Notes under the pieces: model-generated
Databases searched by the model: none
Told to the model about the DNA's origin: nothing
What the model saw: the letters and a program-made list of their open reading frames with translations, nothing else
Assembly: GCA_001563875.1 (NCBI GenBank)
Contig: LKMN01000001.1
Span: 1 to 64,000, forward strand
Reading direction: 5' to 3'
DNA from: Nanohaloarchaea archaeon B1-Br10_U2g1
GTDB taxonomy: Archaea; Nanohalarchaeota; Nanosalinia; Nanosalinales; Nanosalinaceae
DNA: 64,000 bases
Part shown: one piece after another, positions 16,246-25,215 of the stretch
How the letters are laid out: each line of letters begins with the position of its first letter
Numbering within the stretch: position 1 is the first letter of the stretch
Translations under genes and position numbers: made by a program

Positions 16246-16440
16246 ATGCAAACAGAGTCACGTCAAATATTTATCTTGCTAGGATTCATGTTTCTCTTGG
16301 TAACCGCAACTCTGTTCGTATTTGTGTATGCTCCTCAACCTGTAGAGCCTCTTAGTCTTACAGGAGAAGACATAGTTGGATATGCTGATGACTTCTTTAC
16401 CTGGGTGGGAGATACGTTAATTGATTTATTGACGGACTGA
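16246..16440 (+). CDS. Small single-pass membrane protein
   Basis: A 64-residue protein with one transmembrane helix (FILLGFMFLLVTATLFVFVY, about 9-28) and an acidic outer segment that ends in a short amphipathic helix (WVGDTLIDLLTD). A TATA box at the proper distance supports expression. Function unknown. Its stop abuts the convergent L15e stop. Confidence 0.65.
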   Translation: MQTESRQIFILLGFMFLLVTATLFVFVYAPQPVEPLSLTGEDIVGYADDFFTWVGDTLIDLLTD

Positions 16441-17016
16441 TTACTTTCCTTTACCGTCTTTAGCTCCCTGTGAAGGTCTAACCTTTTCCGCGCCTTTTCC
16501 TTTGTTGTCTAATCCTCTAGAACTTCTTGCTGCCGGAGTCAGACCTCTTTGTACTCTGTTCTTCTCTCCTGTAATCCAGTTGATGTCGTTATCATTCTTG
16601 ATTTCCGGTGCTTCAGGATCTACCATAATTACTTCGAACCATTTGTAGTTTCCGTCTTCCATCACCCAGTAGCTGTCAAGTACTTCAAGGTTTTCGTACT
16701 TTCTTGATGCTCTCTCTTCAGCTATCACTTGTTTAGACTTTTTCGAAGAGTAACGGTTCTGTCCTGCTCTTTTAGGTCTTCTTCCGCCAGATGCTCTTTT
16801 TCTTTTGCTTCCTCCTTTTGCTATACGGGATCTGATAACATTGAAGCCTTTCTTAGCTTTGTATCCTTTAGTTCTGGCTTTAGGTATTCTTGTAGGTTTC
16901 TCTGCCTCTACTGTTGCCTCTTGTTTTCTCCATTCAACGAGTCTGTCTTGCCATATTTCGTCAAGATTCTCCTTTGGCTGTTCATAATGTTCCCGTGCGT
17001 ACTTGTAGTAACTCAT
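16441..17016 (-). CDS. rpl15e: 50S ribosomal protein L15e
   Basis: A 191-residue L15e starting MSYYKYAREHYEQPK at ATG 17016; the longer frame to 17121 has no homologous sequence. The conserved RTKGYKAKKGFNVIRSRIAKGG and ASRKYENLEVLDSYWVMEDG segments are present, as is the basic C-terminal tail (ARSSRGLDNKGKGAEKVRPS). Length is normal. Confidence 0.96.
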   Translation of the reverse strand: MSYYKYAREHYEQPKENLDEIWQDRLVEWRKQEATVEAEKPTRIPKARTKGYKAKKGFNVIRSRIAKGGSKRKRASGGRRPKRAGQNRYSSKKSKQVIAEERASRKYENLEVLDSYWVMEDGNYKWFEVIMVDPEAPEIKNDNDINWITGEKNRVQRGLTPAARSSRGLDNKGKGAEKVRPSQGAKDGKGK

Positions 17017-17149
17017 TTTTTGATAGCCTCTTACAGCAAAAGATAACACGAAAATATTATAAACTCTGTTAAAGTTGAACGGTCCTTCCACGGTGTTGTA
17101 ACTCCGAAACACATAAAACATAGATGTGTTATTATTCCGATGTGATACT

Positions 17150-17488
17150 ATGAATCCAGCTTTAAAGATTGTTGTAGGCGCCCTTATGATAGTACTAGGA
17201 GTTTACAGTTCAGTAACATTTTGGAACGAACTTCTAACACTGGTTCAAGCAGGTGTTGGACCTTTACTAGTCCTCATAGGTGCGTTTATAGTCTGGCTTG
17301 AAAGTGATGAGCTTAAGATGAGAAGACAGCAAAAACAGGAAGGCAGAAAGGGTTTTGAACAGTTCGCTCGTGATAATGAAGAAGAACAAACCGAGCCAGA
17401 TGTAGAAGGACATGCTTGTTCGGAGTGTGGAAAAAGTTTCGACACAGAGAGAGGACTGAACATCCACAAAGCACAGAAACACAAATGA
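17150..17488 (+). CDS. Membrane protein with C-terminal C2H2 zinc finger
   Basis: A 112-residue protein. Two hydrophobic helices (ALKIVVGALMIVLGVYSSV and AGVGPLLVLIGAFIVWL) form a membrane hairpin, followed by a basic/acidic linker and a single C2H2 finger at the very end: C-SE-C-GKSFDTERGLNI-H-KAQK-H (CxxC, x12, HxxxxH). ATG 17150 is chosen over 17126. The finger is cytoplasmic if both helices cross. It could tether nucleic acid or a protein to the membrane; function is unknown. Confidence 0.75.
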   Translation: MNPALKIVVGALMIVLGVYSSVTFWNELLTLVQAGVGPLLVLIGAFIVWLESDELKMRRQQKQEGRKGFEQFARDNEEEQTEPDVEGHACSECGKSFDTERGLNIHKAQKHK

Positions 17489-17535
17489 ACCAAGCCTATC
17501 CTAAAATACCTGTATTTCCTTAATTTTTCTTTTGA

Positions 17536-19203
17536 TTATTGTTGATTGAAAAGATCTCTGACCTTCTGAACTGAATCAGGTACATCTTTGTCATCTCTAA
17601 AGCTCTTCAAACGTGGAAAGCGTAAAGCATAACCGGAAGAGTAGTTAGGTGACTTTTGAATTTCTTCGTACTCGGCTTCAACCATTACTTCTGGTTTGAT
17701 ATCTATGTCCCGACCATCTTCATCAATAATTAATGGTTTCAGACGTTTGGTAAGCTCTTCAAGCTGTTCGTCTGTCAGACCGGTCGCCATCTTCCCGACC
17801 TCAAGATATTCGTCTTTCTCAGGGCTGTAACACCCCAGTTTGAAGCTTCCGATCCAGCCCTTTCTTCTGCCTTCGCCCCATTCTCCACCTACTATAGCGA
17901 GATCAAGGGTCTCCATGACAGGTTTCAGCTTTACCATGTATCCTACTCTTGATCCAGGCTTGTAACGGGCGTCGAGTGCCTTCATCATTATGCCTTCGTG
18001 TCCTTCGCTCAGGGACTTTTGCTGCATAGAAACGACTTCGTCTTCACTTTCCGTAACCGCCCTATCAACCAGCTTGAATTCCTTATCGCTCTCTTGGACC
18101 ACTTCCACTAATTTCTCCCATCTAATGCGGTAGTCTTCATTCAGAAGAGAGTTGTCAAGATACAGTATATCAAAGGGACGTACTTCTACCGGTATCTGTT
18201 CTTTAAGTCTCTGGATTTCGTACTTCCTCTTTATCCTCTTAGAAAGCTTCTGGAACGGTACTTTAGAATAGTCTTCAGGGTTGTAGGCCACGATTTCTGT
18301 ATCAATTATAGCTTTATCGGCTTCTAAATTGGTTTTAACTGCTTTAACTACGTCTGGAAACTGTTTGGTAACTTCTTCAAGTCTGCGTGTGAAAACCTTT
18401 ACTTCGTCGTCTTTTTTATGTATCTGAGCCCGCATACCATCATATTTGTAGTCTATAGCTGCAGGTTTCCCCACTGTATCGAAGCCTTCCTCAACAGATT
18501 CAACCTTTTTAGCAAGCATAGATCTGATCGGCCGAAATATCTCTACTTCAAGGTTTTTTAGTCTTCCAACATCTTCTGTACAGGCCTTGGCTACGGTAGA
18601 GAAATCTGTTGTTAGGTCGTATGCTCTCTGGATTTCTTCGGTGTTTTCTCCTTGGAAAAAGGCTTCTGCTAAGGCGTCCCTAACTGTTCCCTCTCCTACT
18701 CCAAGCCTCATATTTTGCAGAACTGTTCTGGTTATATAACGTGCTTCTATAGGGCTAGCAGATGATATAAGCTCTGCAATATGTTTTTTCTTCTTATCCA
18801 TGTTGACCGACTCTAAGCTGTTCTCTCCCATCCTTGCTACTTTATCAGTTCTCTCCAGTACTTTTTCCGCTGTAAGTTCCTGGGTCATCAGCCTCTGCTG
18901 AGTCTTCCCCTCCACCATTTTCTCTGCCACTATTCCTAGATCGCCTTCCTCTTTCCAAGCCTTCTCTACTTCGCTCTCAGATTTTCCTGTTGCCTGGCTA
19001 ATAATGTCGACCATTGTACGGCTTGAGATACCGAGATCGAGGTCCTTCCATTTGGGGAAGGGTCTACCCATAGCTAGCAGTACTACTTCTTCTATATTTT
19101 CCTCCGATTCCGAGAATAGTTCAGCAAGTATGCTTGTCTTCTCTAAGGTGGACTGTGTTTTCTCCAGTTTCTGATAGGTTTCTACAAGTTTAGAGTACTT
19201 CAC
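17536..19203 (-). CDS. lig: ATP-dependent DNA ligase
   Basis: A 555-residue archaeal LigI-type ligase. The N-terminal DNA-binding domain (1-210) precedes the adenylation domain, whose motif I is DYKYDGMR with the nucleophilic K253. Later motifs include EGIMMKALDARYKPGSR and the C-terminal OB fold with KLGCY. It seals Okazaki fragments. Length and order match other archaeal ligases. Confidence 0.96.
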   Translation of the reverse strand: MKYSKLVETYQKLEKTQSTLEKTSILAELFSESEENIEEVVLLAMGRPFPKWKDLDLGISSRTMVDIISQATGKSESEVEKAWKEEGDLGIVAEKMVEGKTQQRLMTQELTAEKVLERTDKVARMGENSLESVNMDKKKKHIAELISSASPIEARYITRTVLQNMRLGVGEGTVRDALAEAFFQGENTEEIQRAYDLTTDFSTVAKACTEDVGRLKNLEVEIFRPIRSMLAKKVESVEEGFDTVGKPAAIDYKYDGMRAQIHKKDDEVKVFTRRLEEVTKQFPDVVKAVKTNLEADKAIIDTEIVAYNPEDYSKVPFQKLSKRIKRKYEIQRLKEQIPVEVRPFDILYLDNSLLNEDYRIRWEKLVEVVQESDKEFKLVDRAVTESEDEVVSMQQKSLSEGHEGIMMKALDARYKPGSRVGYMVKLKPVMETLDLAIVGGEWGEGRRKGWIGSFKLGCYSPEKDEYLEVGKMATGLTDEQLEELTKRLKPLIIDEDGRDIDIKPEVMVEAEYEEIQKSPNYSSGYALRFPRLKSFRDDKDVPDSVQKVRDLFNQQ

Positions 19204-19259
19204 GTCAACAGTTTTCGGGACTGAAATGTTTAAACGGTTGGTATACTATCATTTAATTT

Positions 19260-19904
19260 ATGACAACGTTCGATTCTGCGGTGAATCTGTCATCTTTCGA
19301 AGAGTGTAGAAAAGAAGTTATACCTCGTAAGATTATGGGGAAGATACTGGAAGCAGGACGTCAAGCTCCTTCTCCAGGAAACGTCCAGTCGCTCGAGTTT
19401 GTAGTTGTTGAAGATGAAGACAGAAGATCTGCATTATCAGAGTCTGTTAATGATGGCCGTATTGCTGAGGCTCCAACAACAGTTATACTTCTAGCAGACC
19501 GTGATAGAATGTCCCGCCATGTGGGAGAAGATCTATCTCATGACTTCTGTAACGCTGAAGTTGCATGTGCTGTACAGAACATGAGGTTGGTTGCTGCAGA
19601 AGAAGCCATATCCTCTTGTTGGGTTGGAGGTTTCGATAAGTATGTTGTAGCCGATCAGTTCAGTATTCCTGATGGTAAAGAGCCTTTGTCTGTAGTGGCG
19701 TTTTGTTATACGGATGATCCTGTTGGTAGACCTCAGAAGTTTGGATTAAACAGCGTATGCTTCTATGAGGAATATGGAAACCAGGTTGGAAGTATCTTTG
19801 ACGGATTTGAGTTCAAGGGAGTTAGAGAAGTAAACGAGATTTACGGTAAAAAGACAAAAGGCTTAGTCGATAAAGTGATGCGCAAACTTAGGAAGTTTTT
19901 ATAA
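19260..19904 (+). CDS. Nitroreductase-family flavoprotein
   Basis: A 214-residue protein of the nitroreductase/FMN reductase fold. RQAPSPGNVQSLEFVVVED is the FMN-contact segment, and NAEVACAVQNMRLVAAEEAISSCWVGGFD is the characteristic dimer-core and flavin region. The basic C-terminal tail (KVMRKLRKFL) is unusual. Substrate unknown; roles range from quinone reduction to detoxification. Confidence 0.88.
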   Translation: MTTFDSAVNLSSFEECRKEVIPRKIMGKILEAGRQAPSPGNVQSLEFVVVEDEDRRSALSESVNDGRIAEAPTTVILLADRDRMSRHVGEDLSHDFCNAEVACAVQNMRLVAAEEAISSCWVGGFDKYVVADQFSIPDGKEPLSVVAFCYTDDPVGRPQKFGLNSVCFYEEYGNQVGSIFDGFEFKGVREVNEIYGKKTKGLVDKVMRKLRKFL

Positions 19905-20027
19905 ATATTCAGAATAAAGAATTATTTACCGGGCAATAGTAAACTTTTGGGCTCTTATTTGAGAGGGCCGGATAAGGTTTATAACTACCCGTAGAAAACG
20001 AATTGTTAAAGGATGGTGTAAAGAATA

Positions 20028-20846
20028 ATGGTTGCGAGTCAAGAGACGTTAGATAAGCTTGAAGATATAGGACTGAACATGTACGAAAGAAAAATTTACT
20101 CAGCTCTTCTAGGAAGAGGAGTATCGACTGCCGGAGAGCTGTCAGAGATGACAAATGTTCCAAGGTCGAGAGCTTACGATGTTCTAGAGTCTCTAGCGGA
20201 GAAAGGGTTTTCAGTTATCAAGTCCTCGCAGCCAATGGAATACGTAGCTATTCCGCCACAACAAGCAATCGAGAATATTAAAAAACAGCATCAGAAAGAT
20301 CTTGAAGAAAAGCTGAACAGGTTAGAGGGCTTCAAAGACTCTGAAGCGGTTAACGAACTAGAAGATCTATACGATCAAGGATTAGAACTTGTTGAACCTG
20401 AAGAAATGTCTGGATCACTAAAAGGAAGACATCAGATACAACAACACATGGGAACAATGTTCCAAGATGCAAATGAAAGCATCAAAATAGTAACATCTGA
20501 AAAAGGATTGAAGGATCTTCATAAGAACCATGCTAACTTTTTGAAGGAAGCGAAGGACAACGGAGTCAATGTAAAAGTACTAGCTCCGGTAACAGAAAAC
20601 AACAAGCGGGAGTTTAAAGAACTAAAAGACACGGCAGAAGTTAGGCATATAGAACACAAGGAGGAGTTTGACGTACCAGAAGGTAACTTCGCAGTTATAG
20701 ACAACGATGCATTAACAATGTCAATGACTCACGATGAAGTACATCAGACACAGGACACGGCTTTCTGGACCAAGAGCGGTCATATGGCAGATAATATGAT
20801 GGAGCCTGTTTTCGATATGCTCTGGCACCACTCGGAAAACCGGTAA
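20028..20846 (+). CDS. TrmB-family transcriptional regulator
   Basis: A 272-residue regulator. The N-terminal winged helix reads LEDIGLNMYERKIYSALLGRGVSTAGELSEMTNVPRSRAYDVLESLAEKGF, the TrmB signature, then a helical linker and a C-terminal PLD-like/effector domain (about 120-260). In haloarchaea TrmB proteins control sugar metabolism; the target here is unknown. A GGATGGTG site about 10 bases before ATG 20028 and TTTATAACT near 19978 provide expression signals. Confidence 0.9.
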   Translation: MVASQETLDKLEDIGLNMYERKIYSALLGRGVSTAGELSEMTNVPRSRAYDVLESLAEKGFSVIKSSQPMEYVAIPPQQAIENIKKQHQKDLEEKLNRLEGFKDSEAVNELEDLYDQGLELVEPEEMSGSLKGRHQIQQHMGTMFQDANESIKIVTSEKGLKDLHKNHANFLKEAKDNGVNVKVLAPVTENNKREFKELKDTAEVRHIEHKEEFDVPEGNFAVIDNDALTMSMTHDEVHQTQDTAFWTKSGHMADNMMEPVFDMLWHHSENR

Positions 20847-20915
20847 CTCGTTTACTACTCTCTTAATTATTCTTTTTGATCCTGAAATAAATAGAAGAAA
20901 ATATGGGCTGAGTCT

Positions 20916-21794
20916 TTAACCCAGCCTAGAGGTTAGATGGAATTCTTGGAAAAACTGGTTGAATCCGGTATCCATCAAAAGTAGGTCAAGGAAGTTGAAC
21001 GGCTGATATGTCTCAACTCTGAAAGTCTCGAGATTCATTTCTGTTAGATTTTCCGCTTCTTCAACGGCTCTGTCTTGACCTCCTATCTCGTCTACCATGT
21101 TCAGTTCCTCAGCTTCTGATCCAAGCATGATTCTACCGGTTTCTACTTCTTCCAGTTCTTCGTCTGACATGTTCCTGCCTTCATCCACAGCTGTCAAGAA
21201 CTCTTTATGTACGTCGTCTACAAGGTCTTCAAGAATTTCCATGTCTTCCTCTGTAGCTTCTTGGAACGGAGAACCTGTTTCTTTATGCTCTCCGGCGGTT
21301 ACATTGACGTAACTGACTCCGTATTCTTCCATTAGGTCTGAAAACTCGAGGTATGAGCCTGTTACTCCAATGCTTCCGGTCATAGATGCCGAGTCTGATA
21401 CTATACTGTCGCAGCCTAGAGAGGCAAGATATGCTCCCGATGCGGCAACATCTCTAAATCTACATACAGTAGGTACTTCTGTAGATTCGATCGCGTCTTT
21501 GACTTCTTTTGAGGCAACAACTGATCCTCCTCCGGAATTCCACTCGTATATTATTGCATCGGCTCCTTGCTCAATAGCGTCATCATTCAGATCGTTCACC
21601 TGTTCAGGAGTTATGGTGTCAGCGCCGAATCCTGTGGAGCTAGGCGTTATCTGGCCTTCCATGCCTATCACTGCAACATCTCCGTCTTGAGAGACGTCCC
21701 AGCTGTCCCAGCTATTCCAGTTATCCCAGTTAATGAACGCTGAACTCAGTCCTGTCATCAATAAAATCGCCAGTAATATCGTGTATTTCTTCAT
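20916..21794 (-). CDS. sppA: Signal peptide peptidase A (S49 family)
   Basis: A 292-residue membrane-anchored serine protease. A signal peptide or anchor (residues 1-20) is followed by a Trp-rich stretch (INWDNWNSWDSWD). The S49 domain has the catalytic serine S119 in AASGAYLAS and the general-base lysine K171 in GEHKETG. It degrades cleaved signal peptides at the outer membrane face. It is a single-domain form, half of the bacterial SppA tandem, as normal in archaea. Confidence 0.92.
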   Translation of the reverse strand: MKKYTILLAILLMTGLSSAFINWDNWNSWDSWDVSQDGDVAVIGMEGQITPSSTGFGADTITPEQVNDLNDDAIEQGADAIIYEWNSGGGSVVASKEVKDAIESTEVPTVCRFRDVAASGAYLASLGCDSIVSDSASMTGSIGVTGSYLEFSDLMEEYGVSYVNVTAGEHKETGSPFQEATEEDMEILEDLVDDVHKEFLTAVDEGRNMSDEELEEVETGRIMLGSEAEELNMVDEIGGQDRAVEEAENLTEMNLETFRVETYQPFNFLDLLLMDTGFNQFFQEFHLTSRLG

Positions 21795-21849
21795 ATAACG
21801 GTTTTAGTGGTTGTGTTTCTTTTTAACTTTTGATGCACATCTAGATGGT

Positions 21850-23427
21850 ATGACTGAACTAAAACATATATCAAGAACAATAATTGAACAGATAGAGGAA
21901 GACAAACTAGAGTCAAAAGATGAGATAGAGCAGAAGAAGAAACAGCTGTGTAGAGAAAGCTCGTTCAATGGGATGCCGAAGAACAGCGACATACTGAGGT
22001 TTGTTGGAGAAGATGAGAAGAAGGCTAAGAAACTTTTGAAGACCAAGCCTATGCGCACTATTTCTGGTATAGCAAATATTGCTATAATGGCGCGTCCTGC
22101 TCCGTGTGGAGGGGGATGTATATACTGTCCTAAAGGTAAAGATGCGCCTCAGAGCTATACTGGTAAGGAGCCAGCAACTCGTAGAGCCATAAGAAACCAG
22201 TATGATCCTTACGACCAGGTACATGACCGTCTGAACCAGTATGAGAAGAACGGTCACTCAATAGACAAGTCAAAACTGATAGTTATGGGAGGAACTTTTC
22301 CCTTCCAAGATCCGGATTACCAGAAACAGTTCTTGAAAGAGGCTTTCAACGGTTTTAACACGTACAGAGGAGAAAATAGTAAGGCAGAAACTCTGGAGGA
22401 AGCCAAGGAAATCAATGAGACTGCAGAAATTAGAAACGTAGGTGTAACATTCGAGACCCGTCCAGACATATGTGAAACCGAACATATAGATAGGATACTG
22501 AATATGGGAGGTACACGTGTTGAGATGGGAGTACAGACAGTCTTCGACGAGACACACAAGCTTACTAACAGAGGCCACGGAATGGATAAGGTTGTAGAAG
22601 CAACTAGAAAGCTTAAGAACGCCGGCTTCAAGGTTTGCTACCACTTGATGCTTGGGCTTCCTGGTGAAGGGTATGAAGAGGATATAGAGAAGTTCAAGGA
22701 AGTTTTTTCGAAAGAAGATTATCAGCCTGATGAAATAAAGATTTATCCGTGTGAGGTAATCCAGGGTACGGAGCTATATAGGAGGTATGAGGAAGGCGAA
22801 TTTGAGCCTATAGATGATGAAGAGGCTAAAGAGAGACTTAAACATATTCAAAAGAACATACTTCCTCCTCATGTTAGAGTGAAACGTGTTATGAGAGATA
22901 TACCTTCTACAGAAGTAGATGCGGGACCCCAACTGACTAATATGCGTCAAATGGCTCTGCAGGAGCTGCGTAAAGAAGGAGAGCGCTGTAGATGCATAAG
23001 ATGTAGGGAGGTAGGACATGTTAAAAGAACTCATGACCTCGAACCAGAAAAAGTAGAGCCTGTAGAGCGTGTCTATGATGCGTCAGGAGGCAAAGAGTAC
23101 TTCTTGAGCTATGAAGACCTAGAAAAAGATATTATACTTGGCTTCTTGCGTTTGAGAGCTCCTGAACAAAGCTTCCGTCCAGAGATAAATGATGATACTG
23201 CAATAGTAAGACAGCTAAAGGTAATGGGTAGCTCGACAGCTATAGGTAAAGACGGAGAGGTGCAACACCAAGGTTACGGCAAAAAACTGATGAGTGAGGC
23301 AGAAGAGAAAGCTAGAGAGCTTGGAAGAAGTAAGATAGCTGTTATATCCGCAGTGGGAACAAGAGAGTACTACAGAAAACTTGGTTATGAACTAGAAGGT
23401 CCTTATATGGTCAAGTATCTAGATTAG
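21850..23427 (+). CDS. elp3: Elp3 tRNA uridine-34 acetyltransferase
   Basis: A 525-residue radical-SAM/GNAT enzyme that makes the carboxymethyl-type modification at U34. The cluster site CGGGCIYCP (C86, C90, C93) is followed by the TIM barrel, a zinc-linker region (CRCIRCREVGH) and a C-terminal GNAT domain (MGSSTAIGKDGEVQHQGYGKKLM). ATG 21850 (MTELKHISR) replaces the frame start at 21811. Complete. Confidence 0.95.
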   Translation: MTELKHISRTIIEQIEEDKLESKDEIEQKKKQLCRESSFNGMPKNSDILRFVGEDEKKAKKLLKTKPMRTISGIANIAIMARPAPCGGGCIYCPKGKDAPQSYTGKEPATRRAIRNQYDPYDQVHDRLNQYEKNGHSIDKSKLIVMGGTFPFQDPDYQKQFLKEAFNGFNTYRGENSKAETLEEAKEINETAEIRNVGVTFETRPDICETEHIDRILNMGGTRVEMGVQTVFDETHKLTNRGHGMDKVVEATRKLKNAGFKVCYHLMLGLPGEGYEEDIEKFKEVFSKEDYQPDEIKIYPCEVIQGTELYRRYEEGEFEPIDDEEAKERLKHIQKNILPPHVRVKRVMRDIPSTEVDAGPQLTNMRQMALQELRKEGERCRCIRCREVGHVKRTHDLEPEKVEPVERVYDASGGKEYFLSYEDLEKDIILGFLRLRAPEQSFRPEINDDTAIVRQLKVMGSSTAIGKDGEVQHQGYGKKLMSEAEEKARELGRSKIAVISAVGTREYYRKLGYELEGPYMVKYLD

Positions 23428-23474
23428 TATCAGGGTCTGCGATCGTTCTCTATCTGTTCTAAAATAAAAAGTGT

Positions 23475-23506
23475 TGGTCTCCCCTCCCCAGTTTTTGAGG
23501 AGACCA
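23475..23506. terminator. Hairpin between convergent genes
   Basis: TGGTCTCC (23475-23482) pairs with GGAGACCA (23499-23506), a perfect 8-base stem around a 16-base loop that contains a T run. It lies between the elp3 stop and the stop of the convergent small gene and could end transcription both ways. Confidence 0.45.
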
Positions 23507-23515
23507 CTGATGAAT

Positions 23516-23797
23516 TCAGTTTGAATGGTTGTCTTTCAAGCTTTGCCACTTTTCCGAGAACTCGTCTTTCATATGTTGGAGTACTACTTTTTCCTCGTCG
23601 CTTAGTTCGTTAGATTCAACAATGTTTCTATAAATCTTGTATGGATGGGTTGGCACGTCTCTGTTCATGTTGTTCTTGAAGTCATTCTCGAATTTGTGCC
23701 TATGCTGTTCTACCATTTCTTGAAATTCGCCATTATCTTTCCATTCATCAGCGAGCTTCTCCTCAGTACTTTTACCGATGTCCCACAGGCTCGCCAT
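23516..23797 (-). CDS. Hypothetical protein (93 aa)
   Basis: A charged helical 93-residue protein (KLADEWKDNGEFQEMVEQHRHKFENDF). No motif or family recognised; no membrane segment. Convergent with elp3. Confidence 0.6.
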   Translation of the reverse strand: MASLWDIGKSTEEKLADEWKDNGEFQEMVEQHRHKFENDFKNNMNRDVPTHPYKIYRNIVESNELSDEEKVVLQHMKDEFSEKWQSLKDNHSN

Positions 23798-23918
23798 ATA
23801 CTAGAACGATGTAAAGTAACTCTTTTTAACATTTTGCTTATAGAAGCTTTAGCTATGTAGAAAGGAGGCCTTATGTTGTTTTTAACATGTAATAACACAT
23901 CTTTGTGAGAAATTGTGA

Positions 23919-23927
23919 TTTTATAAA
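23919..23927 (+). promoter_or_regulatory. TATA box of permease-like gene
   Basis: TTTTATAAA, about 24-32 bases before ATG 23951, giving a leaderless transcript. Confidence 0.65.
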
Positions 23928-23950
23928 CGTGGTTTGTCTCTTAGGGTTTA

Positions 23951-24637
23951 ATGTCTAACGTTACAACAGTTTTAGGAAAGAGTTTGAGACTTCTTATCCG
24001 GCAACCTAGACTCTTTATTCCTAAGCTACTATCATCGCTTCTAGGCTCAATATGGTTTATAGGTGTTTTAACAGGATTATTTTCATTATATACCTTGGTT
24101 CTTTTTTTTGTTCCGGTATCTATAGCCGGAGTACTTGCTTCTTTGATGGTTGCAGCAATGGTGAGAGACGATGTTGGTTTAAAGAATAGCTTTCTCTCCA
24201 CTCTGAAAATGTGGCGTCAGGTGTTGTACACAGTTCTAACTTTTACGTTCTTAGGGTTTCTCCTGTCTTTACCTGTTTCAATAGGTCTTTTAACATATTT
24301 TACCTACAGCAATATAATTTTGCTCATACTTTTAGTCATATTTGCTCTTTTAATGTTGTTTGGAGTTGTCTTTACTACCTACTTTCTGCCTATAACATTA
24401 TTAGAAGAGAAAAGCTTCCTAAAAGGACTTGGCCAGTCATTTAAGGCCTCTAAATCACATTCAAAAGAAGTCGGTGTCCTAACTATGTTTTCATTTCTCC
24501 TCTTGGGACTTACATTCGCCTCCAATGAGTATCTAGAGCTTCTAGGATACGCAGGATTTGTGGCAGGAAGACTGCTCTCTGCCGTAGTTACAACCTACGT
24601 TTTTGTGGTTTCTCCAAAATACTATCTTGAGATCTAG
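23951..24637 (+). CDS. Multi-pass membrane protein
   Basis: A 228-residue protein with five or six hydrophobic segments (for example FIPKLLSSLLGSIWFIGVLT and IILLILLVIFALLMLFGVVF). The segment FLKGLGQSFKASKSHSKEVG between helices recalls conserved archaeal DUF-type integral membrane proteins that carry such a loop. It ends 4 bases inside the convergent adenylate kinase gene. Function unknown. Confidence 0.75.
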   Translation: MSNVTTVLGKSLRLLIRQPRLFIPKLLSSLLGSIWFIGVLTGLFSLYTLVLFFVPVSIAGVLASLMVAAMVRDDVGLKNSFLSTLKMWRQVLYTVLTFTFLGFLLSLPVSIGLLTYFTYSNIILLILLVIFALLMLFGVVFTTYFLPITLLEEKSFLKGLGQSFKASKSHSKEVGVLTMFSFLLLGLTFASNEYLELLGYAGFVAGRLLSAVVTTYVFVVSPKYYLEI

Positions 24638-25203
24638 TTTCTAAGTGTCTCTACAAGCTCTTCTGCTGCCTTCTCAGCTCTTCCCTCACGGTTCTTGATT
24701 ACTTTCAGATAGGCTCCCGTTAGGACGGATCCTGCTGCCGCCATTTCTCGAGCCACTTTCCTGTACTCGTTTATACCGTCAACAGAACTGTGCTCCCGAT
24801 CTCTTTCAGCTTCCTCTGTACTTCGGGAGTATATTTCTTCTGCTGAAGCATCTAAGATAATAATTTTTGAAGGTTCAAGGTTCTCCACAGTCCATTTTGG
24901 CAGACCAGGAATATAGCCGTAAGGAGACTTAATAGCGGAGTGTGTATCTACAAGTACGTCCTGATCTTTCGAGTCTTCAACTATTGATTCTGCAGCGGCT
25001 CTTTGGATTCTCTTGTATGTAGAAACTTCCAATTCTTTCATCTCGTCACGGTGTTTAACAAGGTCTTCTTCTTTTGCTACTTCGACCATTCTATCTCCAT
25101 AGTTGATTACTTCATACTCTTCATCCGAGAGAAGCATGGCCTCCTCTATAACTGTTGATTTTCCTACTCCTGAAAGTCCTACTACAATATTTACCTCGCT
25201 CAA
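24634..25203 (-). CDS. adkA: Archaeal adenylate kinase
   Basis: A 189-residue AdkA-type kinase: P-loop GLSGVGKSTV, then VINYGDRMVEVA for nucleotide binding, and DTHSAIKSPYGYIPGLP, which is the archaeal signature. It converts AMP plus ATP into two ADP. It overlaps the permease-like gene by 4 bases and is preceded by the CCA enzyme gene. Confidence 0.95.
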   Translation of the reverse strand: MSEVNIVVGLSGVGKSTVIEEAMLLSDEEYEVINYGDRMVEVAKEEDLVKHRDEMKELEVSTYKRIQRAAAESIVEDSKDQDVLVDTHSAIKSPYGYIPGLPKWTVENLEPSKIIILDASAEEIYSRSTEEAERDREHSSVDGINEYRKVAREMAAAGSVLTGAYLKVIKNREGRAEKAAEELVETLRN

Positions 25204-25215
25204 ACCTGTTTCACC

